Positions 52,992-61,762 of a stretch of DNA of 64,000 nucleotides are shown piece after piece (positions within the stretch are counted from its first letter, which is position 1; the number at the start of each line of letters is the position of its first letter). A program made the translations under genes and the position numbers. The notes below the pieces were generated by a model. It searched no databases. It was given only the letters and a program-made list of their open reading frames with translations, and was not told the origin of the DNA. The DNA is from JBBPZK01 sp965219175 (GTDB lineage: Bacteria > Actinomycetota > Rubrobacteria > Rubrobacterales > Rubrobacteraceae), in the NCBI GenBank assembly GCA_965219175.1, contig CBDCNI010000001.1, positions 558,001-622,000 of the forward strand, in the 5' to 3' direction.

Positions 52992-54047
52992 ATGGCTGAA
53001 AACGCATCCGCGCGAGAGAAAGGCGGGACCGCAGGCGGGGCCTCGGGAGGCGGGTTTCTCCGGTCGGTCGTGAGCCTGCTGAAAAAGCAGGAGATCGGCA
53101 TATTCGTCGTCGCCGTCATTTTGTTCTTCTACTTCTGGTTCGCCAACGGAGCGTTCGCCTCGCACGACAACCTGGTAACCATCTCGCAGACGCTGGCGCC
53201 GGTGGCGATCATGGCGCTCGGGCTGGTAATGGTGATGATACTCGGGGAGATCGACCTGTCGGTCGGCTCCACTTTCGGGTTCGCGCCCGCGATCATGTGG
53301 ATAGCCTACGACGACTGGCGTCTGATCTTGCCGCTGGCGGTGGTCGTGGCGCTGGTAATCACAGCCATGGTGGGCCTCATCAACGGGGCGGTGAGGGTCT
53401 ACTTCGGGGTTCCTTCTTTCGTGGTCACGCTGGGGACGTTCTTCCTGCTGGCCGGGGTCAACGTCATACTCCTGAACGGCTTCCCCGTGAGCGCTCCGTC
53501 AGGGATGACAAGGACCGTCCTGGGCAACTACCTCTACTCGGAGATTATTTGGGCGGTCGTAATATTGCTCGTGATGCACTTGTTGCTCAAGAACACGCGC
53601 TGGGGGCTTCACACCTTCGCCACCGGCGGCAACTTCATCGGCTCAAAGGAGTCGGGTATCAAGGTGAACAGGATAAGGATCGTCAACTTCGTGATCTGCG
53701 CCGTGCTAGCCGGGTTCGCCGGTATCCTTGAGGCGATGCGCATAGGTTCCATAGACCCGCTGGCCGGCGGGGCGCAGACCATGTTCTTCGCCATCGCCGC
53801 GGCGGTTATCGGCGGCACACCGCTGGCGGGAGGCGTGGGGACTATGATCGGGGCTTTCTTCGGCGCGATAGTCTATGCGGAACTCAAGCAGGGCTTTACG
53901 CTGCTCGGGATCAACGCCAACACGTTCAACGTCATCCTCGGCGCGGCCATAATGGTGTTGATGATCTTCAACATCTACCTCGGCACTTTGCGCAGGGGCG
54001 GCGGGTTGGGCTGGCTGCGCCGATCCGGAAAGAGAGGCGCCTCGTGA
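52992..54047 (+). CDS. Sugar ABC transporter permease (RbsC-type)
   Basis: A 351-residue membrane protein with about nine or ten helices. The coupling/EAA-like region GEIDLSVGSTFGFAPAIMW and the FATGGNFIGSKESGIKVNRI segment identify the ribose-type permease family, as does GGTPLAGGVGTMIGAFFGA. A 35-residue cytoplasmic N-terminus precedes the first helix. Overlaps the ATPase gene by 4 bp (GTGA). Confidence 0.9.
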   Translation: MAENASAREKGGTAGGASGGGFLRSVVSLLKKQEIGIFVVAVILFFYFWFANGAFASHDNLVTISQTLAPVAIMALGLVMVMILGEIDLSVGSTFGFAPAIMWIAYDDWRLILPLAVVVALVITAMVGLINGAVRVYFGVPSFVVTLGTFFLLAGVNVILLNGFPVSAPSGMTRTVLGNYLYSEIIWAVVILLVMHLLLKNTRWGLHTFATGGNFIGSKESGIKVNRIRIVNFVICAVLAGFAGILEAMRIGSIDPLAGGAQTMFFAIAAAVIGGTPLAGGVGTMIGAFFGAIVYAELKQGFTLLGINANTFNVILGAAIMVLMIFNIYLGTLRRGGGLGWLRRSGKRGAS

Positions 54048-54814
54048 GCGCCCCGGACGCCCTGCTCGCGCAGAACATCGAGAAGAGCTTCGGCTCCGTT
54101 ACCGCCCTCGAGGACGTGACCCTGCGCCTCGGCAAAGGAGAAGTGCTCGGGCTTATAGGGGACAACGGGGCGGGTAAGTCTACCCTGATCAAGACGATCA
54201 CAGGCTTCCACAAACCGGACTCCGGCAAGATCTTCGTAGACGGTGAGGAGGTCGAGCTGAAGTCCGTCTCCCACGCCCAGTCCCTCGGGATCAAGACCGT
54301 CTACCAGGACCTGGCGCTGGCCGACGAGCTCTCCGTCTACCACAACATGTTCCTGAACGATGAGATCACGCACAAGCCTCTCCCGTTCTTGAACAACCGC
54401 AAGATGAAGCAACGGACCGCCGAATACCTGGAGGACATGGGCGTCAACATCCCTTCCATAGACACCACGGTGGCCCAGCTCTCGGGCGGCCAGCGGCAGG
54501 CTATAGCGGTGGCCCGCGCGGTTTACTCGAAAGCCAAAATCCTTCTTCTTGACGAACCTACGGCTGCCATGGGAGCAAAGGAAGGGGCGATGATACTGGA
54601 CCTGGTACAGAGCCTCAAGGAGGGCGGCGAGGTCTCGGTCATCATAATCGCCCACAACTACGCCCACGTCTTCGAGGTGTGCGACCGGGTCAACGTCTTG
54701 CAGCACGGGGAGATCACCTACGACAAACCGACCTCCGAGACCTCCGTGGAAGAGATGACCGAGCTGATGGTCTCCGAGTACCGCAAGGCCCGCACGGAAA
54801 ACTCTAAAGGATGA
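54044..54814 (+). CDS. Sugar ABC transporter ATP-binding protein (single-domain)
   Basis: A 256-residue ATPase: Walker A GDNGAGKSTLIKTI, Q-loop YQDLALADEL, signature LSGGQRQAIAVARA, Walker B ILLLDEPTAAMG and switch His in IIAHNYAHVF. As in the first importer it is a single-domain version. GTG start overlaps the permease; its stop overlaps the epimerase start. Order here is SBP-permease-ATPase, unlike the importer at 12268, so the two systems are not a recent duplication. Confidence 0.9.
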   Translation: MSAPDALLAQNIEKSFGSVTALEDVTLRLGKGEVLGLIGDNGAGKSTLIKTITGFHKPDSGKIFVDGEEVELKSVSHAQSLGIKTVYQDLALADELSVYHNMFLNDEITHKPLPFLNNRKMKQRTAEYLEDMGVNIPSIDTTVAQLSGGQRQAIAVARAVYSKAKILLLDEPTAAMGAKEGAMILDLVQSLKEGGEVSVIIIAHNYAHVFEVCDRVNVLQHGEITYDKPTSETSVEEMTELMVSEYRKARTENSKG

Positions 54815-55743
54815 GCGAAAGGGGCACAGACTCGTCCTTGCCAACGGGTCAGCAGTTCGAGATACGTTCGGGAGACCAGGCCGCCGTTGTTACCGAGGTC
54901 GGGGCGACGCTCAGGAGTTATCGGGTTGGAGGGCGTGAGTTCCTGGATACTTTCGGCCCGGAGGCGATGAGCGACCATTCCCGCGGACAGGTGCTCTCGC
55001 CGTGGCCGAACCGCATAGAGGGAGGAAGGTACGAGTTCGAGGGAGAAGAATACCAACTCCCGATAAACGAGGTGGATAAGGACGCCGCCCTGCACGGCCT
55101 CGTGTGCTGGTCGAACTGGAATTGCCTGGAGCACGAGGAGGATCGGCTGCTAATGGGGCTCGTTTCGCACGCCCAAAAAGGCTACCCTCACGTGCTCTCG
55201 CTGGAGATAGAGTACGCGCTATCCGAAGCGGGTCTCGGCGTCCGGACGACGGCGACTAACATCGGGGGGACGAGCCTGCCGTTCGGGACCTCTAACCACC
55301 CTTACTTCACCGTCGGGACGGCGAAGGTGGACACGTGCAGGCTTCGCGTTCCGGCCGGGACGTACTTCCAGACGGACGAGAACCTCATCCCGACGGGGCA
55401 GATGGGCGTCGAGGGAACAGAGTACGATTTCCGGGAGGGAAGGGAGATCGGGGACCTGCAACTTGATACGTGCTTTACGGACGTGGCTCTCGACGCCGAC
55501 GGCCTGACGCGCGTCGTATTTACGCACCCCGAGGGCGACCCGGAGATCACGCTTTGGATGGACTCCGAGAACGGCTTTATCCAGGTCTTCACCGGCGACA
55601 CCCTCCCGGAAGAAGACAAACGGCGCAGCGTCGCCATCGAGGCGATGACCTGCGCCCCAAACGCCTTCAATACCGGCGTCGGCCTGCGCGTCTTGCAGCC
55701 CGGAGAATCTCTCGCTACAGCCTGGGGCGTCGGTATTTCGTGA
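54811..55743 (+). CDS. Aldose 1-epimerase (mutarotase) family protein
   Basis: A 310-residue GalM-like protein. It shows the substrate Arg in LSPWPNRIEGGRYEFEG, catalytic His in ALHGLVCWSNW and the second His in FGTSNHPYF, and ends with an acid-bearing strand near VAIEAMTCAPNAFN. It interconverts alpha and beta sugar anomers. ATG coupled to the ATPase gene (ATGA), so it serves the sugar imported by this operon. Confidence 0.9.
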   Translation: MSERGTDSSLPTGQQFEIRSGDQAAVVTEVGATLRSYRVGGREFLDTFGPEAMSDHSRGQVLSPWPNRIEGGRYEFEGEEYQLPINEVDKDAALHGLVCWSNWNCLEHEEDRLLMGLVSHAQKGYPHVLSLEIEYALSEAGLGVRTTATNIGGTSLPFGTSNHPYFTVGTAKVDTCRLRVPAGTYFQTDENLIPTGQMGVEGTEYDFREGREIGDLQLDTCFTDVALDADGLTRVVFTHPEGDPEITLWMDSENGFIQVFTGDTLPEEDKRRSVAIEAMTCAPNAFNTGVGLRVLQPGESLATAWGVGIS

Positions 55744-55791
55744 GGATCACGGCTACTGCCTGTTGCAGCGTGTCGCCTGGGTACCCTTACA

Positions 55792-56829
55792 CTATGCGGC
55801 CCGTTCGAGTTCGCGGCGTAGTTTCCTCTTGAGGAGGTCGAGCAGCGCCCGTTCTCCCTCGTTCAGGTCGGCTTGTTCGGCCAGGATCACGTCTTCCATC
55901 CGATCGGCGCTGCGGGAGATCACCGACCCTTCCAGATAGTGTTCGATGACCCGCGGGCTCACGTATGATTCCCGCGCTATAGCCCTGGTGTTGCCGAGCC
56001 TCTCGGCGACCGCGTCTATCGCCTGGAGCACGTTCTTGTTCGCTTTCTTCTGGTCCGTCTCCGCGCCGAGCGTCGCGAGCCTGACGGCGGCCACGAGCGT
56101 CCCGGCCCAAGTGCGGAAGTCTTTCGCGGTAAATTCTCGCCCCATCACTTCCTTGACGTAGGCGTTCACGTCGCGGCTCTTTACGTCCTTGACCTCGCCG
56201 TTCTCCTCGTACTTGAAGACCTCGTAACCCGGAAGCGCCACGCACTCCTGGACTACCTCCCGCAACTTCCCGTCCGTGACCGCCTTGCGCTGCTGCTGGC
56301 CCCATTTGCCCTGGTATTCGAAGACCATCGTGTCCCCCTCGATGGTCAGGTGCTTTCTGCGGAGCGTGGCGATACCGTAGGTCTTGTTGGATTTCGCGTA
56401 GCGTTCGTCGCCAACCCGGAAATACGCCGAGTTCATAAGGCGGACCATGCACGCGAGGACCTTCTCACGGTCCAGCGCTTTGTGTCGCAGGTGGTCGCTG
56501 GTAGTTTTGCGCATCTCCGGCAGCGCGTCGGCGAACCGCAGGATGCGCTCGAACTTCTCGCGTTCTTTCTTCTCCCTATACCTGGGGTTGTAGAGGTACT
56601 GCAACCTGCCCGCCGAGTCGTAGCCCACCGCCTGCACCTTCGCCGAAGGACCGCGGGCTACGCGAGTATCGGACCAGGCGGGCGGCACCTTGAGGCTCTC
56701 GATGCGGCCCAGGACGCGCTCCTCGCGTACCGTCTCGTCCGTGTCGGGGTAGCGGTAGAAAAAGCCCTTCTCTTTCGAGCCGAGCCGCCGGATGCCCGTC
56801 CGAAACAATACGTGGTTACTCGTGCTCAC
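55792..56829 (-). CDS. DNA topoisomerase IB (poxvirus/bacterial type)
   Basis: A 345-residue type IB topoisomerase. The N-terminal domain has GFFYRYPDTD and VPPAWSDTRV. The catalytic domain shows YGIATLRRKHL, the KDFRTWAGTLVAA Arg/His region and the nucleophile Tyr in ARESYVSPRVIEHYLEG. GTG 56829 lies 8 bases after GGAGG; the frame extends further upstream without a better start. Such enzymes relax supercoils via a 3'-phosphotyrosine link and are scattered among bacteria by transfer. Confidence 0.92.
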   Translation of the reverse strand: MSTSNHVLFRTGIRRLGSKEKGFFYRYPDTDETVREERVLGRIESLKVPPAWSDTRVARGPSAKVQAVGYDSAGRLQYLYNPRYREKKEREKFERILRFADALPEMRKTTSDHLRHKALDREKVLACMVRLMNSAYFRVGDERYAKSNKTYGIATLRRKHLTIEGDTMVFEYQGKWGQQQRKAVTDGKLREVVQECVALPGYEVFKYEENGEVKDVKSRDVNAYVKEVMGREFTAKDFRTWAGTLVAAVRLATLGAETDQKKANKNVLQAIDAVAERLGNTRAIARESYVSPRVIEHYLEGSVISRSADRMEDVILAEQADLNEGERALLDLLKRKLRRELERAA

Positions 56830-57031
56830 TCTAAAACCCTCCGTCTCCGGCCGCTTTCTATTGGTCCCGGCTCGTCTTACTCCACATTTGAATACCACAA
56901 GCCTTTATTCTACGGAGTGAGCGATACAACACCACCAGCCTTTTGTTAGCGGCATCTGCGGGACCGTATCGTCCAAAGATGCCCACCAGTATAATCCAGC
57001 CAGGGCTTACGACGAACGAGGAGGCGTAGCG

Positions 57032-57484
57032 ATGGGTTGTAGAGTGAGAGGGTTTACACACGTCAGCGTCCACGCGCGCGACCTCGACGAGTCGGCGCGC
57101 TTCTACAGAGAGATGTTCGGGATGGAGGAGATTTCTTCACCTGATTTCCCATTCCCGGTTAGGTGGCTGCGCGTGGGCGACCTCCAACTGCACCTGTTCC
57201 AGAGCGATGCGCCCGCGCCTCAGGGACACCACTTCGGTCTTGATGTGGACGACTTCGAGGCGGCGTACAAAAAGGCGAACGACCTCAGTGTCGGGATCGG
57301 GGAAGGTTACTTCTCGAAGGTTTACGAGTTGCCGGACGGGGCGGTGCAACTCTACACTCGCGACCCGGCGGGGAACATGGTGGAGATCAACTGGCCCGAC
57401 GTGACGACGCTCGACCGTTCGGTCGTTCCGGATATACAGAAGATCGACGGCGGCCCGGACACCGTCTTGTACATTCCTACATAG
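57032..57484 (+). CDS. VOC family protein (glyoxalase/fosfomycin-resistance-like)
   Basis: A 150-residue VOC protein: FTHVSVHARDLDESARFYRE with the first His ligand, QGHHFGLDVDDFEAAYKKA with the second, and DPAGNMVEINWPD with the Glu ligand. The triad is complete, unlike the broken copy at 26651. Start ATG after GAGGAGG. Function not determined; thiol-transferase, lyase and dioxygenase activities all occur in this fold. Confidence 0.85.
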   Translation: MGCRVRGFTHVSVHARDLDESARFYREMFGMEEISSPDFPFPVRWLRVGDLQLHLFQSDAPAPQGHHFGLDVDDFEAAYKKANDLSVGIGEGYFSKVYELPDGAVQLYTRDPAGNMVEINWPDVTTLDRSVVPDIQKIDGGPDTVLYIPT

Positions 57485-57975
57485 AAAGAAACGCTGAGCA
57501 ACCTGCGGCTGGCCGAAGCTAAAGCGGACATCATCGAATTCGATGTGCGATCACTCGATGATACCCTAGAAGATCGTGTCTGACTGAGTCCATTGTCTCC
57601 GGGACATGGAGTACGATCTGCTGAAGACTGCCCCCACTAGTCTTTCTTACCCTTGACGCTGCCTCATACGTTCGCAACGCTAATATATTTCTGTGGACGG
57701 TGACTTTATAGGTTGGTAGAACTTACTTCTTCGGCACGTAACTCGTATCTGCCATACTGTTGAAGGTCAAATCCTGAGTATGCAAAATACAAAGACCACT
57801 TATCATAAGGAAATCTCGGTTTCGAGAATACTGTACAATTACAAAGGAGCGGCGGTAGTTGCTGGCGGTGCCCGGATCTGATAATATTTCACTTAAGCCT
57901 CAGCTTTAACTTTGGAAGGTTAGCGGGGTTTTGTATCGGGACCGGCGTTGGCGCGTCGGTCTCATTTTCGCTTAA
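57485..57975. other. 491-bp AT-richer stretch without a recognisable gene
   Basis: No ORF on either strand has a start site with motif support. The base composition is visibly lower in G+C than the rest of the window and continues into the orphan gene at 57976-58491, suggesting both belong to one acquired segment. Confidence 0.45.
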
Positions 57976-58491
57976 CTACTCATTGACCTCCTCTGTAACA
58001 TCATCTCCTGCAAAATTTCTCGCTACATCCTCCTCGAAAGACCAAGCCTCAGACTTTCGGTAGATATTGGGCTCTGATCCAAGACCTTTTCTAACTCGCT
58101 TTACAGATCCGCGCTTCACCAACCGCGCTAGTGTGTTGGAAACAGATGGCGCGCGCACATCAGCATTGGGGTATTTGCCTCTAACCCTTTGCGTGATGCT
58201 CTGTTGCGTGAATCTTCCCTCAGTCTCATGTACAGCTTCCCTGACCTCTTGTGCCAAGTTTATCTTTTCCGAACGATCATTTGTAGAGAGTGACTTGCCA
58301 CCCTCATACACAGGATTAAGAGAAACAGTACCTGACGCTTGCGGATGAGGCTGTTCGGAGAACGATGATTCTTGGCCTTGCGCCTTATTGTCCTCATTAA
58401 GGAGCTTCCAGACAATATCCAAAGCTTCTATCTTCTTGGAAGCATCGTCTTCGATCTTATGCCGGAGCTCAAAATAGGTCTTCTTATCCAT
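57976..58491 (-). CDS. Hypothetical protein with winged-helix-like C-terminal half, AT-rich
   Basis: About 171 residues from ATG 58491 (the frame extends to 58596). The N-terminal part is a charged helix (KIEDDASKKIEALDIVWKLL), followed by a low-complexity linker. The C-terminal 90 residues resemble a winged helix: FTQQSITQRVRGKYPNADVR then SVSNTLARLVKRGSVKRVRK. I recognise no named family. Low G+C and Lys/Ser/Asn-rich codon use differ from all neighbours, indicating acquisition. A role as a DNA-binding protein is conjecture. Confidence 0.55.
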   Translation of the reverse strand: MDKKTYFELRHKIEDDASKKIEALDIVWKLLNEDNKAQGQESSFSEQPHPQASGTVSLNPVYEGGKSLSTNDRSEKINLAQEVREAVHETEGRFTQQSITQRVRGKYPNADVRAPSVSNTLARLVKRGSVKRVRKGLGSEPNIYRKSEAWSFEEDVARNFAGDDVTEEVNE

Positions 58492-58676
58492 TGGCAAATA
58501 AGATACCACATGATGAGAGGGTAATGCAAGCGGTGAGTGAAAGAAAAGTAATCTGTTCCCTTTTTGCAAGAAAAGCGCCTTCACGCGCCTTCTCAAAAGT
58601 CAACTGTGTGAGTGTATGAGTCAAGCAAATTCTCAAGCCTGGTGAATTTCGGACGCACAGCCAAAGCCGGTAGCTT

Positions 58677-61391
58677 TTACATAGAAACCCCGAGTAACCC
58701 TCGCGTGAACTGGAAGCCGGTGTTGCCCTGGGCGAAGAGCTTCGGGACGTACCGTCGGGAGGCGACGTCGAGGGTCTTTTCCAGCAGCGCATCTATCCAG
58801 GAAGAGGGGTCGCCGGTTAGGAGTATGTCCAGGTCTTCTGAATAGTCTCTTATGGTAGCTGGGTCGGATGCGGCCTGGATTAGTGGGATCATGCGATGAG
58901 ACTGGAGCGGCTTCCCGGTGACGTGCGCGAGCATCACCTCGACGCCCGTCGCGCCCAAACCCGTCGCTGTCTCGACCCAATGATCCGTCGGCGACTCCAT
59001 GACGTGAAAACCCGGCTCCACAACTCTCTGCCCGTAGGCGAGCGTGTTGTGAGCCGGCTGTGTGCCCAGGACGTCTTCCAGGTAAGCCGGTGAAGACAGC
59101 ATGGTTGCCCTCTCCGGCGCGACGACCGTACCTCCCGCGCCGACTATGGCGAGCGTAAGCCGCGCCAGACTCCGGGCGGCTCCGTCTGAGAGTGGACCGG
59201 GGGTGTGGAGCCCGAGTTTCAGGTGTTCGAGGCCCGCCGGTTTCGGGGTGAGATCTTCTAGGTCTCTAAGGGATTCGGCGAACCAGTCTTCGACTTTTTC
59301 GACCACGGCGTCTATGCCGCCGTCGAGTTGGACGCTGGCCCAGCCGAAGCGTTCGGGGTCGAGGCCTTGCTCGGTGAGGCGGTTACGGAAGTAGTCGTTG
59401 TGGGTTTTCTCGCAGCCGTGCTCCAGCAGAAGCCCGACCCTCACCAGCGGATGGACCAGATAGCCGAGTACGGTGCGCGCGTACAGGGTCTCAGCGGAGC
59501 CGGCGGAGACGCCGCAGCCCTCGGTATGGGGGAGGGCGACGAAGCGCGAGAGCTTTCCGACTCCGGCGTCGCGCTCGTTCAGGCGGTCGGCTACTCGCAA
59601 CGAGATCTGGCCGGAGCACAAGCTCGTCGGCATGATGAGCCCGACCTGATCCGCCGCGCATCCACCCTCCGTACCGACCGCCTCGAAGCCCAGGCCAGGG
59701 CGCGTGGAGGAAGCCCTGACCGTCAAGGGCTTTCCGTCAGGCTCGGGGGTACTCAGGAGTCTTTCGAGAGCCGCCCCGTCCGTCTGCTTCCAGTCGCGCC
59801 AGATGGAGACCTGGGAGTGCCCGGCTCGCTCCCCGACGGTCTTTTCCCCTGACGCGGTTTCGACGGCGTACCCGAAAACCTCTCTACCGAGATCCTCCAT
59901 CGGGGTTCCGTCGAGGTAGGCTCCGGCGTTCACGTCCATGTCTTCGGAGAGCAGCTCGTAGCGGCCCGTGGTGGTGACGAACTTTACCGTCGGGACGAAC
60001 GGGAAGTTCGTAATAGAGCCGTTTCCGGTGGTGAAGAAGATCATGTTCGCCCCGGACGCCACCTGACCCGCCACGCTTTCTAGGTCGTTGCCGGGGCTGT
60101 CCATGAAATAGAAGCCAGGCTCGCCCATCCTCTCGGCGTACCGGATCACATGGTCAAGTCTCACTTCCGGGTTGCGCTTCATCGCCGCCCCCAGAGACTT
60201 GATGGAGATGTTGTAGAGTCCCCGGAAGTTGTTCCCGCCGGAGGGGTTGTCCTCCGCCGTGTGCCCGTGCCAGCCTACCCTTTCTTTGAACCGTTCGACC
60301 GTGTCGAGGAAGCGACGGGCGGTGTCGAGGCCGCGGACGTTTTCGAGGACGTAATGCTCGGCCCCGATCAACTCATCCGTCTCGGCCAGGTTTGCCCCGC
60401 CGCCGTTCCGGATGATCTCCTTCGCCACCCATCCGGCAAGCGGGTTGGCCGACACCCCCGAAAAAGCGTCCGACCCGCCGCACTGGAGCGCGACCCTCAA
60501 GTTCGAGACCGGCTCCTCCGTCCGCTGTTCCTCATTCGCCGCCTCCGCCAACCCCCGAACCAACTCCTCTCCCGCCCTCAGGCTAGCCTCGAAACTCCCG
60601 TTCAGGCTCATGAAGCGGTGCGGCACGTCCGAGAGCGGGTAGCCGTGCTCCCTCATGTAGTCGCGGAGCATCGCGCCGGTCACCGCTCCACCACCCTCAT
60701 CCACGACGAGCACGGCGCCCACGTTCGGGTTGACCGCGAAACCGCCCAGCGTCCTGAGCAACAGCTCCAGGTTGTTCGGGGTCCGGTCCTCGCCGCCCTC
60801 GGTGTGGGCCACCGCGACCACGCCGCTCACGTTCTCGTAACCGTCCGAGAAGCCGGCGAGTCGAGCTTCGAGCGCCTTCGCGTACCCGGAGACGCGGGAG
60901 GTGACGCTCAGTACCACCACGTAGTTTCTCGTCCCCACACCCCGGTTTACACCGCGCCTGTATCCCATAAATGTACGAGGCTCATCGTAGAGTGAAACTT
61001 GCTCTCCGGGCCGAAAAGTTTCCTCGTCGAGCACGTAGGGTCGGAGTTCCGCGTCGTGGAAGTTAGGCGCGGCGGGAAGCTCGAAGTCTACGTGGCGCCC
61101 GGAGAGGGCTTCGAGGATCTTCGGGTTGCACACGTAGTCGCCGGGTGCGATGCTCCGCACAGCCTGTCCGAAACGGAGCCCCCAGGAGAGCAAGTCCTCA
61201 CCCTCGGGGATATCCCGGACGGCGAAGCGGTGCCCCTCCAGAACCGTATACCCGACCGTGAATTCCCGGCCTTCGTAAGAGACGCGTGTCCCGGTCTCTA
61301 GCCTGCGGGCGGCGATGGCTACGTTGTCGCCCGGCGCGGGAAGCCTCCCTGCATCCTCGAAATTCAGGGTATGATCGCGTCCATCGTTCAT
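58677..61391 (-). CDS. UxaA/GarD-family dehydratase, extra-long form
   Basis: A 904-residue protein, against about 500 for UxaA or GarD. Residues 1-100 are a SAF-type domain. Residues about 135-540 hold the altronate/galactarate dehydratase core: GYRRGVNRGVGTRNYVVVLS, QCGGSDAFSGVSANPLAGWV, FYFMDSPGNDLESVAGQVAS and EDMDVNAGAYLDG. The remaining 360 residues carry a second set resembling the family N-terminal half (GLIMPTSLCSGQISLR, HTEGCGVSAGSAETLYARTV, LEHGCEKTHNDYFRN). ATG 61391 follows GGGAGG. Dehydrates a sugar acid; substrate unknown. Confidence 0.8.
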   Translation of the reverse strand: MNDGRDHTLNFEDAGRLPAPGDNVAIAARRLETGTRVSYEGREFTVGYTVLEGHRFAVRDIPEGEDLLSWGLRFGQAVRSIAPGDYVCNPKILEALSGRHVDFELPAAPNFHDAELRPYVLDEETFRPGEQVSLYDEPRTFMGYRRGVNRGVGTRNYVVVLSVTSRVSGYAKALEARLAGFSDGYENVSGVVAVAHTEGGEDRTPNNLELLLRTLGGFAVNPNVGAVLVVDEGGGAVTGAMLRDYMREHGYPLSDVPHRFMSLNGSFEASLRAGEELVRGLAEAANEEQRTEEPVSNLRVALQCGGSDAFSGVSANPLAGWVAKEIIRNGGGANLAETDELIGAEHYVLENVRGLDTARRFLDTVERFKERVGWHGHTAEDNPSGGNNFRGLYNISIKSLGAAMKRNPEVRLDHVIRYAERMGEPGFYFMDSPGNDLESVAGQVASGANMIFFTTGNGSITNFPFVPTVKFVTTTGRYELLSEDMDVNAGAYLDGTPMEDLGREVFGYAVETASGEKTVGERAGHSQVSIWRDWKQTDGAALERLLSTPEPDGKPLTVRASSTRPGLGFEAVGTEGGCAADQVGLIMPTSLCSGQISLRVADRLNERDAGVGKLSRFVALPHTEGCGVSAGSAETLYARTVLGYLVHPLVRVGLLLEHGCEKTHNDYFRNRLTEQGLDPERFGWASVQLDGGIDAVVEKVEDWFAESLRDLEDLTPKPAGLEHLKLGLHTPGPLSDGAARSLARLTLAIVGAGGTVVAPERATMLSSPAYLEDVLGTQPAHNTLAYGQRVVEPGFHVMESPTDHWVETATGLGATGVEVMLAHVTGKPLQSHRMIPLIQAASDPATIRDYSEDLDILLTGDPSSWIDALLEKTLDVASRRYVPKLFAQGNTGFQFTRGLLGVSM

Positions 61392-61533
61392 GAGTTCGCC
61401 TCCCGACCTATCGTGCCGGCGCCCCGCCGTTCGGGACCAGTGTACCGTAGACTCGCCCCGATCAGTACGGCCCAGTTTCTTCTCCGGTAAAGCTGCGTAT
61501 TGGTGTACCGCCGTCACGGACGAGCCGGTGGAG

Positions 61534-61647
61534 CTAACTTCCAAATGCCAATGCCATACCCAACACCAGCAATGTGACGAGAGCTCCCAACAAAAGTCCC
61601 AGGATAACTCGCATCGCCGTGGCCGCTCTCTGCTGTGTCTTGTGCAT
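61534..61647 (-). CDS. 37-residue single-helix membrane peptide
   Basis: Too short for standard gene calls. ATG 61647 lies 6 bases after AAAAGGAGA. The peptide starts MHKTQQRAATAMR and continues as one 22-residue hydrophobic helix ending ALAFGS before TAG at 61534-61536. It is on the same strand 116 bp after the sensor kinase and 143 bp before the dehydratase gene. The ribosome site, charged-in N-terminus and clean helix support a real gene. It may be a kinase-associated small membrane regulator (inference). Confidence 0.6.
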   Translation of the reverse strand: MHKTQQRAATAMRVILGLLLGALVTLLVLGMALAFGS

Positions 61648-61762
61648 GGGGATCTCCTTTTCCCGCTTTCCTTAACAGCTTGAATCTACACGGAAGACCT
61701 TGCGAATCCCTTGCCGGAGCCTTACGAGAGGCTTAACAGTATTGTTACGGAACTATGATACG

